From NCBI RefSeq assembly GCF_910592395.1, contig NC_088309.1:17362599-17426598 (forward strand): DNA of 64,000 nucleotides, given 5' to 3'. Both the position numbers and the translations under genes were made by a program. Below are positions 20,203 through 30,013 of this stretch, piece after piece. Below the pieces are notes generated by a model. The model was given only the letters and a program-made list of their open reading frames with translations, did no database searches and had not been told where the DNA came from. Source of the stretch: Lineus longissimus. Taxonomy: Eukaryota > Nemertea > Pilidiophora > Heteronemertea > Lineidae. Within the stretch, counting starts at the first letter, position 1, and each line of letters begins with the position of its first letter.

Positions 20203-21710
20203 TTAACCAGTGCTACCTGGATCCTGCCGATAAAAAAATGCAAGTGCTCTTACTGTGGTTTTTGTCGGTATAAAAACTGCTCCTCTCCTCCGAAAGTTCT
20301 TCTTGATGTATGAACCCGCTTGGCAGTTGGTCATTTCAACCACCGATAGTGGTCGCCTTGAATCGATCAATCTTGGAAGGTTTTCGCTGACCTTTAAAGT
20401 AACCCAGTGCTCCGAGTTACTTTGATGTATGATAAAGTTTATGGGGTCCGTATTGAATGACCTTCTGCAAATCGGAATCACGTCTGCAGCATTCATCTCA
20501 TTCAGGTTTGCCTCAGACAAACGGTTGCAAGTGTACCCTCGATGCTCTAGCACTGTTTCAACTACTAAGAAGCTATAATAACCTTCACGGTCACGCATAT
20601 TTTCCTGCTCTTCGTCATTGAACGCAACCACAGTTCATCGGCAGTCCTGTCCATTTCCTCTACTGTAACGGGAAATTTGTCATCTACACCAGCACCGAGG
20701 GCATTGTTTATGCAGCACATCCCACAGTAGTTTGAATAACCTTGCGACTGGTATAGATCATTATTTCTTATCACAGACATGACTTCATGTCTCCGCCCTG
20801 TCTTGTACAGAGTGTCAGCTGCATAGCGGATTGTTTTCAGCAACCATTTAGCACATCGGTCATCGAGGGGACTCTCTTGCTCGATGTGTTCCTCTATCCT
20901 ACGCTGAACGTCAACAACGGCTGGGCCTGCAGCTCTGTCTTGAGTACCAGTTATTTTTGCTGATGCAGACAATAATTTCCTCTTCTGGTCAGGGACAAAC
21001 GGACGAGCAGAATTTGAAGCACCTTGACTTCTATTATCAGCACTTGGCATTGGCATCTGCATCTGCTCTCGAGGTTGTGATGTCGTTGACGGGCCTGGCA
21101 TCTGCATCTGCTCTCGAGGTTGTGATGTCGTTGATGGGCCTGGCATCTGCATCTGCTCTCGAGGTTGTGATGTCGTTGATGGGCCTGGCATCTGCATCTG
21201 CTCTCGAGGTTGTGATGTCGTTGACGGGCCTGGCATCTGCATCTGCTCTCGAGGTTGTGATGTCGTTGACGGGCCTGGCATCGATGACGTTGTAGGGGCA
21301 TCATTTCCGTAAGCGTGTGCAAGACGTCCAAAAACATCAAACTCATACCGCTCCGAGCAAGCTGCATTCTGTGTCTTCAGGAGACTTTTATTTACCTTTT
21401 GGTTGTGTAGGTTGAGCAAAAGGCGGCTTAGGAACATGTGGCTAACTGGGGTTGCTTGGTTTAGGAATTTCAAATTTCGCCCAAGAGAATTAAATAATTG
21501 CTCTGCCACCTGGGTATTGGTTACACTTGCAAATCCCGAGAGCAGCGACACTCTTCGTAGTACCTCCTCTGGCTTTTTACAGTTCTCCTCGTGGAACCAA
21601 TCGAACAAAGCCAAATGAGAAGCAGACCCAGTGACTGGATGGCATCTTTCATCTGAAGAGATGATTGTTGGATGACTTGGCTGACTGGTCAAGTCCGGTA
21701 CTGCGAACAT
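20203..21710 (-). pseudogene. Josephin-domain cysteine protease, frameshifted
   Basis: Josephin domains are ubiquitin-specific cysteine proteases (ataxin-3 family). The first frame (21,710 to 20,565) has a helical N-terminal region (HLALFDWFHEENC), five 15-residue repeats (TTSQPREQMQMPGPS) and then the Josephin start YQSQGYSNYCGMCCINNALG, with the catalytic Cys and an upstream Gln. The second frame (about 20,635 to 20,203) continues with DREGYYSFLVVETVLEHRGY, then FIIHQSNSEHWVTLKV with the catalytic His, and LPRLIDSRRPL with an Asp at the third catalytic position. The order and spacing fit a full Josephin domain of about 180 residues. A single frameshift near 20,635 breaks it; this may be a real lesion or an assembly error. 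A short frame at 21,871-21,689 (MLRSLKHRPNVCLLDIANLL) may be its beginning, again in another frame. It lies among transposon remains; whether host or mobile is open. Confidence 0.75.
21045..21281. repeat. 45-bp minisatellite in the Josephin frame
   Basis: Five units containing GGTTGTGATGTCGTTGA and GGGCCTGGCATCTGCATCTG, in frame with the protease on the minus strand. It resembles the 45-bp array at 19,318-19,975. Confidence 0.9.
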
Positions 21711-22007
21711 TTGGCCATGTTAGCTGCTTCGATGTTGTCTGGAGTTGCTTCCGCAAGACGTCCTTCATTGGGATGGAAAAACCCGGCCTCTATCGAGTTG
21801 CTATGGCTTGCAAGTAAATTTGCAATATCAAGTAAGCACACATTGGGTCGGTGTTTCAATGAGCGCAGCATGTCGGTGTAATCTCTTGGCGAAATACGGA
21901 TACGATATTAAGTTAATATTTTCCTCAACTTCAATGCGCCTGCGTTACCGGAAGTGATCAAAATGGAAACGGAATAAATCCAAACGGAGCATGCGCATCC
22001 GTGGTGC

Positions 22008-22070
22008 CTGTTCAGAGAGGTTCCTAGCTGTGGAGGTGGTGCCCAGCCAGAGAGGTAGACTGGCGAACCC
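22008..22070 (-). repeat. Right arm of the distant inverted repeat
   Basis: Reverse complement of 15,400-15,465, just left of the frame ending at 22,147. Outside the shared 65 bp the flanks diverge, with no obvious target duplication. Confidence 0.7.
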
Positions 22071-22146
22071 TGATCGTCTATTGCGCAGACTCAAACAAAA
22101 GGCTAACAATGGCGGTAAAATTGGGTGGCGCCAAATTCAAACACTC

Positions 22147-22668
22147 TTAAAGGGAGTCTCGAGCCTGCTGGCTGTCACAATTAGCGTTGTTGATCTTTGC
22201 ATCCCCGTTCTGGCTGGCACAAATGGCTGTTTGAGGCTCCTCGTTCCTTGGGATGACACTGGTAGCATGTATCTGAGGTTTGGCCGGTGTCCCTTCGAGG
22301 AGGTGTTTCTTCAAGAGTGGTAGGTGGTCAATGTACCACAACAGGTATGAGTTCCCCTGTACGTTTAGTTTCGGCTCCTTCGAATCGTACACAGTTATTG
22401 ATATTGTCCCGAAGTCATTGACATCTGAAGATTTGACAATGGCGCTGTCTGGTGATATTGAGGAGAACCTCGCAGAGAACTGATGACCGTTGGTGCCCCT
22501 GTTAATAGGGGTGCCGTATACCGAAGTGCATACATCTAGCCAGGCCTGAACACTAGTGGCTAAGATCGTTATGACAATACAACTTGTGTTTTCCTTGACA
22601 TTAATGATAGAGTCTTCTGATACAGGTTTGTCAGTCTCAGCATCACATTCTAATTTAGTGTTCATCAA
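22147..22668 (-). CDS. Unrecognised ORF, possibly transposon-linked
   Basis: 173 codons from the first Met, open about 20 codons further upstream (TIHATKNFTILNNAYVKL). The protein is of mixed composition and looks real: CIVITILATSVQAWLDVC, INRGTNGHQFSARFSSI, and LNVQGNSYLLWYIDHLPLL. I do not recognise the family. It lies on the same strand as the HTH exon 130 bp upstream and might be a later exon of that gene or a separate relic. Without the upstream splice site I cannot choose. Confidence 0.45.
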   Translation of the reverse strand: MMNTKLECDAETDKPVSEDSIINVKENTSCIVITILATSVQAWLDVCTSVYGTPINRGTNGHQFSARFSSISPDSAIVKSSDVNDFGTISITVYDSKEPKLNVQGNSYLLWYIDHLPLLKKHLLEGTPAKPQIHATSVIPRNEEPQTAICASQNGDAKINNANCDSQQARDSL

Positions 22669-22800
22669 CTTAACATACGCGTTGTTCAGAATTGTGAAGT
22701 TTTTCGTTGCATGGATTGTTTGGCCATCAGATACCTTGTCCGGATGGGTTCAGGTTAACACTTTTTGCTGAGATAACACCAAGATAATCTAGGTGTATAG

Positions 22801-22962
22801 TTAACTCTGGTATTTGACCTCACCCAACGTCATTCTGCAGATATTGAGGTCCTTAGCAACTGCACACACTGTCTGGCCATTGGTAACTGCGTTTGCAGCT
22901 CGTTTCAGCACGTATTCTGTGACTTTCTCTCTGGTCGTCTTGCGTTTGTAGGTGCGTGGCAT
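22801..22962 (-). CDS. Pipsqueak-type HTH exon of a pogo/Tigger-like transposase
   Basis: Starts MPRTYKRKTTREKVTEYVLK and continues AAN-AVTNGQTVCAVAKDLN, then ICRMTLG. This is the DNA-binding N-terminus typical of jerky/Tigger-like transposases and their domesticated relatives. A GTGAGG donor follows the codons for RMTL (about 22,818), so the last residues before the stop at 22,801 are probably intronic. The DDE catalytic domain (CENP-B/Tigger type) is not found downstream, so the gene is either split or lost its core. About 215-460 bp upstream is an inverted repeat, which could be the element's end. Confidence 0.65.
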   Translation of the reverse strand: MPRTYKRKTTREKVTEYVLKRAANAVTNGQTVCAVAKDLNICRMTLGEVKYQS

Positions 22963-23177
22963 TTTGTCCTGAAAAATAGAAGAAACACGGTAGAAAATAT
23001 CAAAATATCAGAAACATTATGCCATAATGATGTAGGCCTATGTACTTACTTATATTTACACCCAGATGTGTAGGCCTAACCTCGGATATAAACAAGTTTC
23101 CAATTAAATATAATTATGATTTTAATACTTGCAAAAGCACTGATAAAGTGCCCAAAACACTTTTTTCATAAAAGTAA

Positions 23178-23424
23178 ACAGGCTAACAGGTTAGTGAGTT
23201 CATTTTGTACATGGCACAACTTACCCCGTCCTCACTGGCACAACTTACCCCGTGTTGACCTTTCCTAATTAATTGGGTCAGTGCATCTTTGCACATGGAG
23301 ATAATGTGAAAACAACAGGGTGCTGTTATAGCCACCTATGCTAGTTATCATACACCATGTGTGATTCCAGGTGAATCTATACAGTTTGTACATAATGAAT
23401 TCACTAACCTGTTAGCCTGAGATC
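23178..23424. repeat. Long inverted repeat with 35-bp arms
   Basis: Arms at about 23,178-23,213 (CAGGCTAACAGGTTAGTGAG) and 23,388-23,424 (CTAACCTGTTAGCCTGA) are nearly perfect reverse complements. GGCACAACTTACCCCGT follows the left arm twice (23,213-23,229 and 23,237-23,253) and recurs twice outside the right arm (23,511-23,527; 23,528-23,544, last with one change). May be a MITE or the terminal region of the HTH-encoding element. Confidence 0.7.
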
Positions 23425-24070
23425 CACTTTAGACACCAAAATTCGTTCTTTTCATCACAGCATCTTTGTCTTCAGAAAAACAACATGTCCCCTACATCAA
23501 TAAGAATTGTGGCACAACTTACCCCGTGGCACAACTTACCCTGTCCTCCCCTACAGAGGATGTATGGTGGCGTTACTCACTGCATGCAAATAATGCACTG
23601 CAGTAGCAGTAGCACTAGCACGTGGCGTGAAAAACGGAGTCCTCGGTTAGAATCGGATCCAAGACTGTAATTATAATGGAGAATTATAAGAACGGTTTTA
23701 CAATTACTATACAACAGTAGTGAATGCTCATTTCAAGGGCTGGAGTCTGTTCTTTGTTTTCCAGAGAACAGCCTCCTGGGTTTTAAATGAGCAATTCAAT
23801 TCATTTGGAAAGAGTTTTGATTGCTTTAGGATTTTGAGGGTTAGCCGAAATGGCGGTACCTATGGTCAACCCTTAAAACGACCTAGAAATATCTGAGTGT
23901 TCACATATAGCTGCTATATGCAGTTTTTTAGATGCAGTATGTCCCTGGCCTATACCTGCAGATATGCTATCTATAAACCCCACTCAGTTGATCTCAGTCA
24001 ACTAAGAAGTAGTGACGTAATAAAGTAGTGTGTATTTTTGTATGCAACCTGGTGAGGACCAGGTATGATT

Positions 24071-24250
24071 TACAGTGGAACCTCCCTTAGCGGACACCTC
24101 TATCAAGGACAACCTCTCTATTAAGGTCACTAGGTTTGGTCCAAAATTGGTTGTTTCCATTTAATTTGATCTCTCTTATCAGGACACCTCTCTATTAAGG
24201 ACAGCACTTGTCAGTCCCGAGGGTGGCCTTAATGGAGAGGTTCTACTGTA
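24071..24250. mobile_element. pogo-like MITE family A, copy 1
   Basis: Starts TACAGTGGAACCTCCC and ends GAGAGGTTCTACTGTA: terminal inverted repeats beginning CAGT, bounded by TA, as in Tc1/mariner-pogo elements. Interior repeats CTCTCTATTAAGGACA. Related copies lie at 24,581, 39,661 (partial), 43,168 and 53,561. Confidence 0.85.
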
Positions 24251-24580
24251 ATTCTATCCTAAAACTTGGTGCACATTTGGGGTATGGGGTATAGGGCAGA
24301 ATATTCTGCCTATGATACACTGCTGCTACTATTGACCGATTTATGTTTGGCTGGCCATTCCTGCCAAAGCAGCTTGCACAGAGGCCACCCTTTACAATGT
24401 ATGACATCACAAGATGGTCTACATGTATTACATCATGCCAACCTGTGGGATCATCTTTTTTGTACTGAGGGAATTGCCACTCGAACAGCTGATTTAAATG
24501 CGATGTATCCGAAGTATGTTCATGTGACAATATTTCCCCAAGAAACTGTATTTCTGAATGATTATAAATGCAATCTAATG

Positions 24581-24749
24581 ACAGAAGAACCTCCCTTAGT
24601 GGACATCTCTTTATTAAGGACAACCTCACTAGTTCTGATCACAAATTGGTTGTTTCCATTCAATTTGAACTCGATAATCAGGACGCCTCTCTATCAAGGA
24701 CAGCATTTGTCAGTCCCGAGGGTGTCCTTGATGGAGAGGTTCTACTGTA
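24581..24749. mobile_element. pogo-like MITE family A, copy 2
   Basis: Same family and orientation as the copy 330 bp to the left. The left end is slightly eroded (ACAGAAGAACCTCCC); the right end GAGAGGTTCTACTGTA is complete. Confidence 0.82.
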
Positions 24750-25144
24750 CTCTTTAATGAAATGAATGTATCAGTCATAATCAGTTTGATATCATGTGAT
24801 CTCTGTAGTACCTTTATTGTATAGATTTCTAATACTCATAATAATTCATTTTCAGGTCTTGGTGTTTTGTCCATGAAATGTGATAAATATGCAGTTATAC
24901 TAACATGTACTCCCATTATGTCGCCAGTTCATAAATATCAGAGTTAATATAATAAGGTCTATATTGTCTATGTCTGTTACTCAAGCCTCTTATATGGTGT
25001 GAATAAATTAAAAGTGATAGATCTATTCATGATGTGTGATTGAATACATTGATGAATGTCTTGATGTAATTTGTAAAATAAAAAATCAGTTACAAAATGA
25101 AATTGTGTTATCATTGTTTGCCAGTTGACTCATTAGAATTGGAT

Positions 25145-27290
25145 TGGCAACACAGATAGTTGCCAGGGTCAAAACAATCTGGTTGTGACTGTTTCAATGT
25201 GCTCACCACGTCTGCAAAACAGTTCGGCAGTGAGGCCAAATTCCGTCTGGTTGTGACTGTCCAAACCCTCTCACCGTAACACAGTTGAGCTGCCAGGGTC
25301 GGATCGATGACAATTTGGTTGTGACCCTCCCAATGTGCTCACTGTGTTGGCAAGACGGTAGGGCTGCAAGGCTCGATTTAGTCTGGTTGTGACTGTCCCA
25401 TTTGTCTTGACATATCAGCAGCACGGCTGAGCTGCAAGGGTCGAATGACCAGGTTCTGACGCCCCTATCAACAAGACAGTGGGGCAGCCAATACTTATTC
25501 AGTCTAGCTGTTACTGTCTTATCTCTCAACTGATTCTCATTGTGCTTACCATCTGAGCAAGACGGTGGGGCAGCCAGGCCGGATTAGGCCTAGTTGTGAC
25601 TATCCCATCTCTCTTGCCATAATGGCAACATGGCTAAGCTGCCAGGGTCGAACGACCTGCTTATGACACCCCCATATTGCTTTCACCGTGTCAACAAGAC
25701 AATGGGGCAGCCTAGCCTGATTCGGTCTACACTAGCTCTTACTGTCCCATCTGTAGCTGCCAGGGTCGAATCAATCTGGTTGTGAAAAATGCATTAAGCT
25801 CATTGTGTAAGCAAGACGACAGGGCACACTGTGACAGCAAGACGGCAGCCCAGTCCAGTCTCGTTGTGACTGTGTCAACTCCCTCATTGTATCTGCAACA
25901 CAGTTGTGCTCCTAGGGTCAAAATGACCTGATTGTAACTGTCTGATTGTGCTCACCGTGTCAGCAAAACGGTAGGGCAGCTACGCGCGATTAAGTCAGGT
26001 AGTAACTGTCCTATATTTCTCACTGTATTGGCAACAAGAATGAGCTGCCAGGTTGAAAGACTTGATTGTGACTGTCCCATCGCGTTTTTCCGTTTGAGCA
26101 AGATGTGGGGACAGCAAGGCCTGATTTGGTCTGGCTGTGACGGTCTTGTCGCTTGCTTTGTATTGACAACACAGTTGAGCTGCCAGGGTCGAATCAATCT
26201 GGTTGTGACTGTCTCATTGCGCTCATCGTGTCAGCAAGACGATAGATTAGCCAGGCAAGATTCAGTCTGGTGGTGATGTCCGATATCCCTCGCGATATCG
26301 GTAACACGGTTCAGCTGCTAGGGTCAAATTTATCTGGCTGTGACTCTCTGATTGTGCTCATGTGTCATCAAGACGGTAGGCAAATAGGGCCGATTTAGTC
26401 TGGTTGTGACTTCCTATCTCAAACATCGTATCGACAGTACTGTTGAGGTGCCGCGGCGACCATAAATGGTTGTGACTGTCTCATGGCGCCTACCGTATAA
26501 GCAAGACGGTAGGGCAACCACGTCAAATTTGGTCTGGTTGGGGCTGTTCCATCTTTCGTATTGTATCGGCAACACGATCAAGATGCCTGGGTCGAAAGAA
26601 AACTAACTATGACTGTCCGATTGCGCGCATTTTGTCAGCAAGACGGCGGGGCAGCCAGGTGGATTCGGTGTGATTGTGACTGTCCTATCACTTGCATCAT
26701 ATCAATAACACAGTTGAGCTACCGGAGTCGAATCTCTCTGTTTGTGACGGTCTCAATTCGCTCACCGTGTCAGCAAGATGGTAGGGCACCAAGGTCCAAT
26801 TCGGTCTTGTTTTGACTGTGCCATGTCCTTCAACGTATCGGAAACACGTCTGAGCTGCCAGGGTCAACTCAGTCTGCTTGTGACTTTATTATTGCGCCAA
26901 CCGTATAAGCAAGACGGTAGGGCAGCCACGTCAAATTCGGCCTGGTTGTGACTTCCCATCTCATACATCGTATCGACAGTACTGTTGAGGTGCCGGGGTC
27001 GACCCTAAATGGTTGTGACTGTCTTTCGGCGCCAAACATGTAAGCAAGACGGTAGGGCAGCCACGTCAAATTCGGCCGGCCTGGTTGCGACTTCCCATCT
27101 CATACATCGTATCGACAGTTCAGTGTAGGTGCCGGGGTCGACCCTAAATGGTTGTGACTGACTTACGGCGCCCACCATGTAAGCATGGCGGTAGGGCAGC
27201 CATGTCGAATTCGGACTCTTTGGGACTTCCCATCTCATACATCGTATTGACAGTACAGTATAAGTGCCGGGTCGACGTTAAATGGTTGTG
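25145..27290. repeat. 135-bp dimeric satellite, array 1 (divergent)
   Basis: About 16 diverged units. Each unit is two related halves of about 67 bp: one contains GTCAGCAAGACGGTAGGGCA, the other CAACACAGTTGAGCTGCCAG, and both open with GGTTGTGACTGTC. Small open frames here are repeat artefacts. The last units (after about 26,390) resemble array 2. Confidence 0.9.
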
Positions 27291-27291
27291 A

Positions 27292-27365
27292 CCGGGGTTT
27301 TCGTCGTTCAAGTCGTCACCATATTATGTAAAAAGCGCCATGATTGGGACGAGGTAACGTTCGTC
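27292..27365 (+). repeat. 75-bp block repeated at 30,014
   Basis: Starts CCGGGGTTTTCGT and contains TAAAAAGCGCCATGATTG; a close copy is at about 30,014-30,085 in the same orientation. The left copy abuts the end of satellite array 1. Confidence 0.8.
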
Positions 27366-27560
27366 CGTTTACTAGGCCCTACGCCTTGGTCAGTTTCAAA
27401 GACACTTTCTTCGGCCAAAGCAAATCATCCATGTATTTTTCCTCTGCCAACGTGGCAAATCGGCACCCATTTATGCCGTTCCAAATGCACAACTAGGAGC
27501 AGTCAATGATAAAAACTGTAAGTCTCATGATTCTCGGCTTTCCCGGGGTTAGCTTTCCCA

Positions 27561-27806
27561 TAATATTTATAGTTTTTAGACTGTATTTTAAGATATTCCC
27601 GCTGTATTATATATTTGCAGAAGAAACCGCACAGCCGTTTTGTGACAAGCTGAGAGAACTACGTAGTATATATATATGTAGCATAAGTTTGACTGCCATC
27701 AATAAACGCACGTGTACAGAGAGAAGCCTGGCCTTGTTTCCTTCCCAGACCACCACGTCCGTAACCCCGAATACTCGTTTGTGACAATTGGCGTCACCGG
27801 CAGGAC
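27561..27806 (+). mobile_element. Inverted LTR plus primer-binding site (left)
   Basis: About 226 bp (27,561-27,786) matching the LTR at 28,895-29,129 but in the opposite orientation, ending TTTGTGACA, then AT, then the 18-nt PBS TGGCGTCACCGGCAGGAC (27,789-27,806). Similarity to the right-hand LTR plus leader stops at base 18 of the PBS, where gag sequence begins on the other strand. Contains the AATAAACGCA poly(A)-like signal of the LTR. Confidence 0.85.
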
Positions 27807-28696
27807 TATTATCACGACTACTACTTTCATTTGGTGGAAAAAAGCGTTTAGACTTCTGATCTGTTTTCAACTGCCCAAATGTATTGCCATGTGCCTCAAG
27901 ATATTGTTCGGCCAGTTTGGCCATTTCACCAATATTCTTAGGATTTCTCTCCTTCAAGAACAATGCTAACGGTCGATAACAAGCCAGAACAAACTGTTCT
28001 CTCAACAAAAGATCTATTAGACCGTCATAACTTTTGGTTGTTCCAGACAAGGTTACCCAACGCTCAAGATATCGATCCAATTTTCCTTCATTTGACTATA
28101 CACTTCAAGAGCTTTGCCAGTAAGAATAGTACTCAACCGAAAAGTCCACTCGGGCTTTTCCCATTTTTGTTGAACCGCCACCCACTCAAACCGCTCGATA
28201 TAGGCATCAATATCGTCGCGCTTTTCGTCAAATTTTGGAATTTCAGGCGTGCGCATTCTAAAACTTGTACCGGTAGTTGCAGCAATAGTAACTGTACCAG
28301 CTGCGGCTGCGTCGGCCCTAGCTTTTTCTATGTCAAGCGTGAATTGTTGCATATCAGCCTCATGAGCCCGAGCCAATCTCCGCTCTTTGCGTTTTTCATC
28401 ATCTTCGCGCTTTCTATAGCTTCAGCCTCTCGTACCTTAATTTCAGCTTCGCGCTTCTTAGCCTCAGCTTCTTGTTTTTGAGCTTCAGCCGCTTCAGCAT
28501 TATACTCGGCAACACACTCATAGTCACGAATGTCATAACCAGTCAAATCAAATTCTTTGCCAAGTCCATAAACTGCTTGATAATCTTTGCAGACATATTT
28601 ATGCATCAAACTATCACTAAGTGGGCCTAATATTTCTAAACTCAGACAAACATGCACAACCGTTTTGGAAATCAAATGTTCAGCTATACACAGCAA
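27807..28696 (-). pseudogene. Gypsy-like gag between convergent LTRs, frameshifted
   Basis: Three consecutive minus-strand frames: N-terminal Glu/Ala/Lys-rich coiled-coil (KQEAEAKKREAEIKVREAEA), then the capsid core TPEIPKFDEKRDDIDAYIER and LTGKALEVYSQM, then LLREQFVLACYRPLALFLKE and KLAEQYLEAHGN. Two frameshifts, near 28,400 and 28,070, break the frame. The capsid core is typical of invertebrate Gypsy gags. The frame ends abruptly in an inverted PBS at 27,806, before any zinc knuckle, protease or polymerase. Only gag is present, so the element could not move by itself. Confidence 0.85.
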
Positions 28697-28874
28697 ATAA
28701 CATTTATATCAGCACACAATGTTCTTCTTTCACTCAAACTGCAAATAACATTATATTAGCACACAATTTTCTTTGTTTCACTCACGACCATCCTGCAAAA
28801 ATTTCTCGTCGGAACTGGAACCTCGTCTCCCCTCGAGATTCTACGGCCGTTGTATTCGTTCTCGTCGGGCAGTT

Positions 28875-29129
28875 GTCCTGCCGGGGTTGCCAATTGTCAC
28901 AAACGAGTATTCAGGATTACGGACGTGGTGGTCTGGGAAGGAAACAAGGCCAGGCTTCTCTCTGTACACGTGCGTTTATTGATGGCAGTCAAACTATGCT
29001 ACATATATATACTATGGAACGTAGTTCTCTCAGCTTGTCACAAAACGGCTGTGCCGCGGTTTCTTCTACAAATATATAATTCAGCGGGAATATCTGAAAA
29101 TACAGTCTTTCTAAAAACTATAAATATCA
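28875..29129 (-). mobile_element. 5' LTR and primer-binding site of the gag element (right)
   Basis: Read on the minus strand: LTR of about 235 bp starting TGATATTTATAG (29,129) and ending TTTGTGACA (28,895), two bases, then PBS TGGCAACCCCGGCAGGAC (28,892-28,875), leader and gag. The order is normal for a 5' LTR. No target-site duplication is shared with the outer edge of the left LTR (CCCA versus CGAG). Confidence 0.85.
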
Positions 29130-29136
29130 CGAGAAA

Positions 29137-30005
29137 CCGTGCACGTGATTTGAAGGGTGTGGGATTTAGGTGACCAGGAAGATGATATGTAATTTGAATC
29201 TATCCGCCTGCTCATCACTGTAGTTACAAACTAAATGCTCATCACTAATAATGAATTTAGCGTGTAATGTGAGACGGGTTTGATATGACTTGCAAATCTT
29301 AGATTTTTAGGCAAACGTGTAGTTACATTCCGTTTTGGTGAGATCTTTTTGGCAGTTGGATGATATGTCAAGAATTCTCTCAGCTCCTTGAGAAGTCACG
29401 GTCCTACTTGAAGCTATTTTGCTTGAAAAACAGCCTATCTCATGTCAAAGTTGTCCCTTCAACAAAGAATGTTTGTAGCTAATTTTATTGTTTGAATGGC
29501 AATTTTGATAAAGGGTTTGGAATCGAGGTCAAACAAAATAGTTGTTGGCCTCAATGTACCCTCGGGAATTCAAGCCGCCGACTAGTCAAACCATTCTCTG
29601 GAGTGCTCGAACACCTGGAATCAGTGCGTACTTCAGCTTGAAAAGTTCGGGTGAAGGGGTTTTCTTCATGATAATATTCATCATGGTATAAGATGAAGGT
29701 ATAAGAGGGCCGGCGAATCTAGGAACTGGAAGAAGAGGGAGCGTGCACTGCATTTCCAATTCTCATCAAAATTCCTGGACAGGTGTGTTCCAAAATCTCA
29801 TGAGTGGTCAATTTAAAAAAGTTTACGTCAAATAGGAGCCGTGCGTCGGGTGCACCCGCTTGGATCCGCGCCAGATAAACGTACATGAATGAACAATAAG
29901 AAGAAATTTTTTCAAAAAAAAACACGAAAAAATATATTCGCCGAGTTCGAACCCGTGACCATCCAATCCACAGTGCAACCGTCTAACCGCCGAGGCCATC
30001 AAGGC
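29137..30005. repeat. 0.8-kb duplicated block, copy 1, with tRNA-like end
   Basis: From CCGTGCACGTGATTTGAAG this block is repeated in the same orientation at 30,384-31,218 with about 1,247-bp offset. It contains no protein gene. A third, more diverged stretch of the same sequence lies at about 30,180-30,300. Confidence 0.85.
29938..30003 (-). repeat. tRNA-like sequence (SINE head or tRNA pseudogene)
   Basis: On the minus strand: an A-box-like GGCGGTTAGACGG, then GTGGATTGGATGGTC, and the B box GGGTTCGAACTC, followed by T runs. The 5' and 3' ends do not pair into an acceptor stem, so it is not an intact tRNA. A truncated copy ends block copy 2 at about 31,180-31,218. Likely gives the block an RNA polymerase III promoter, as in SINEs. 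Confidence 0.6.
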
Positions 30006-30013
30006 TTTAATGA

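Noticed and set aside
29938-30003. Intact tRNA gene
   Set aside because: A and B boxes are present, but the acceptor stem does not pair and the repeated copy shows it is part of a dispersed block.
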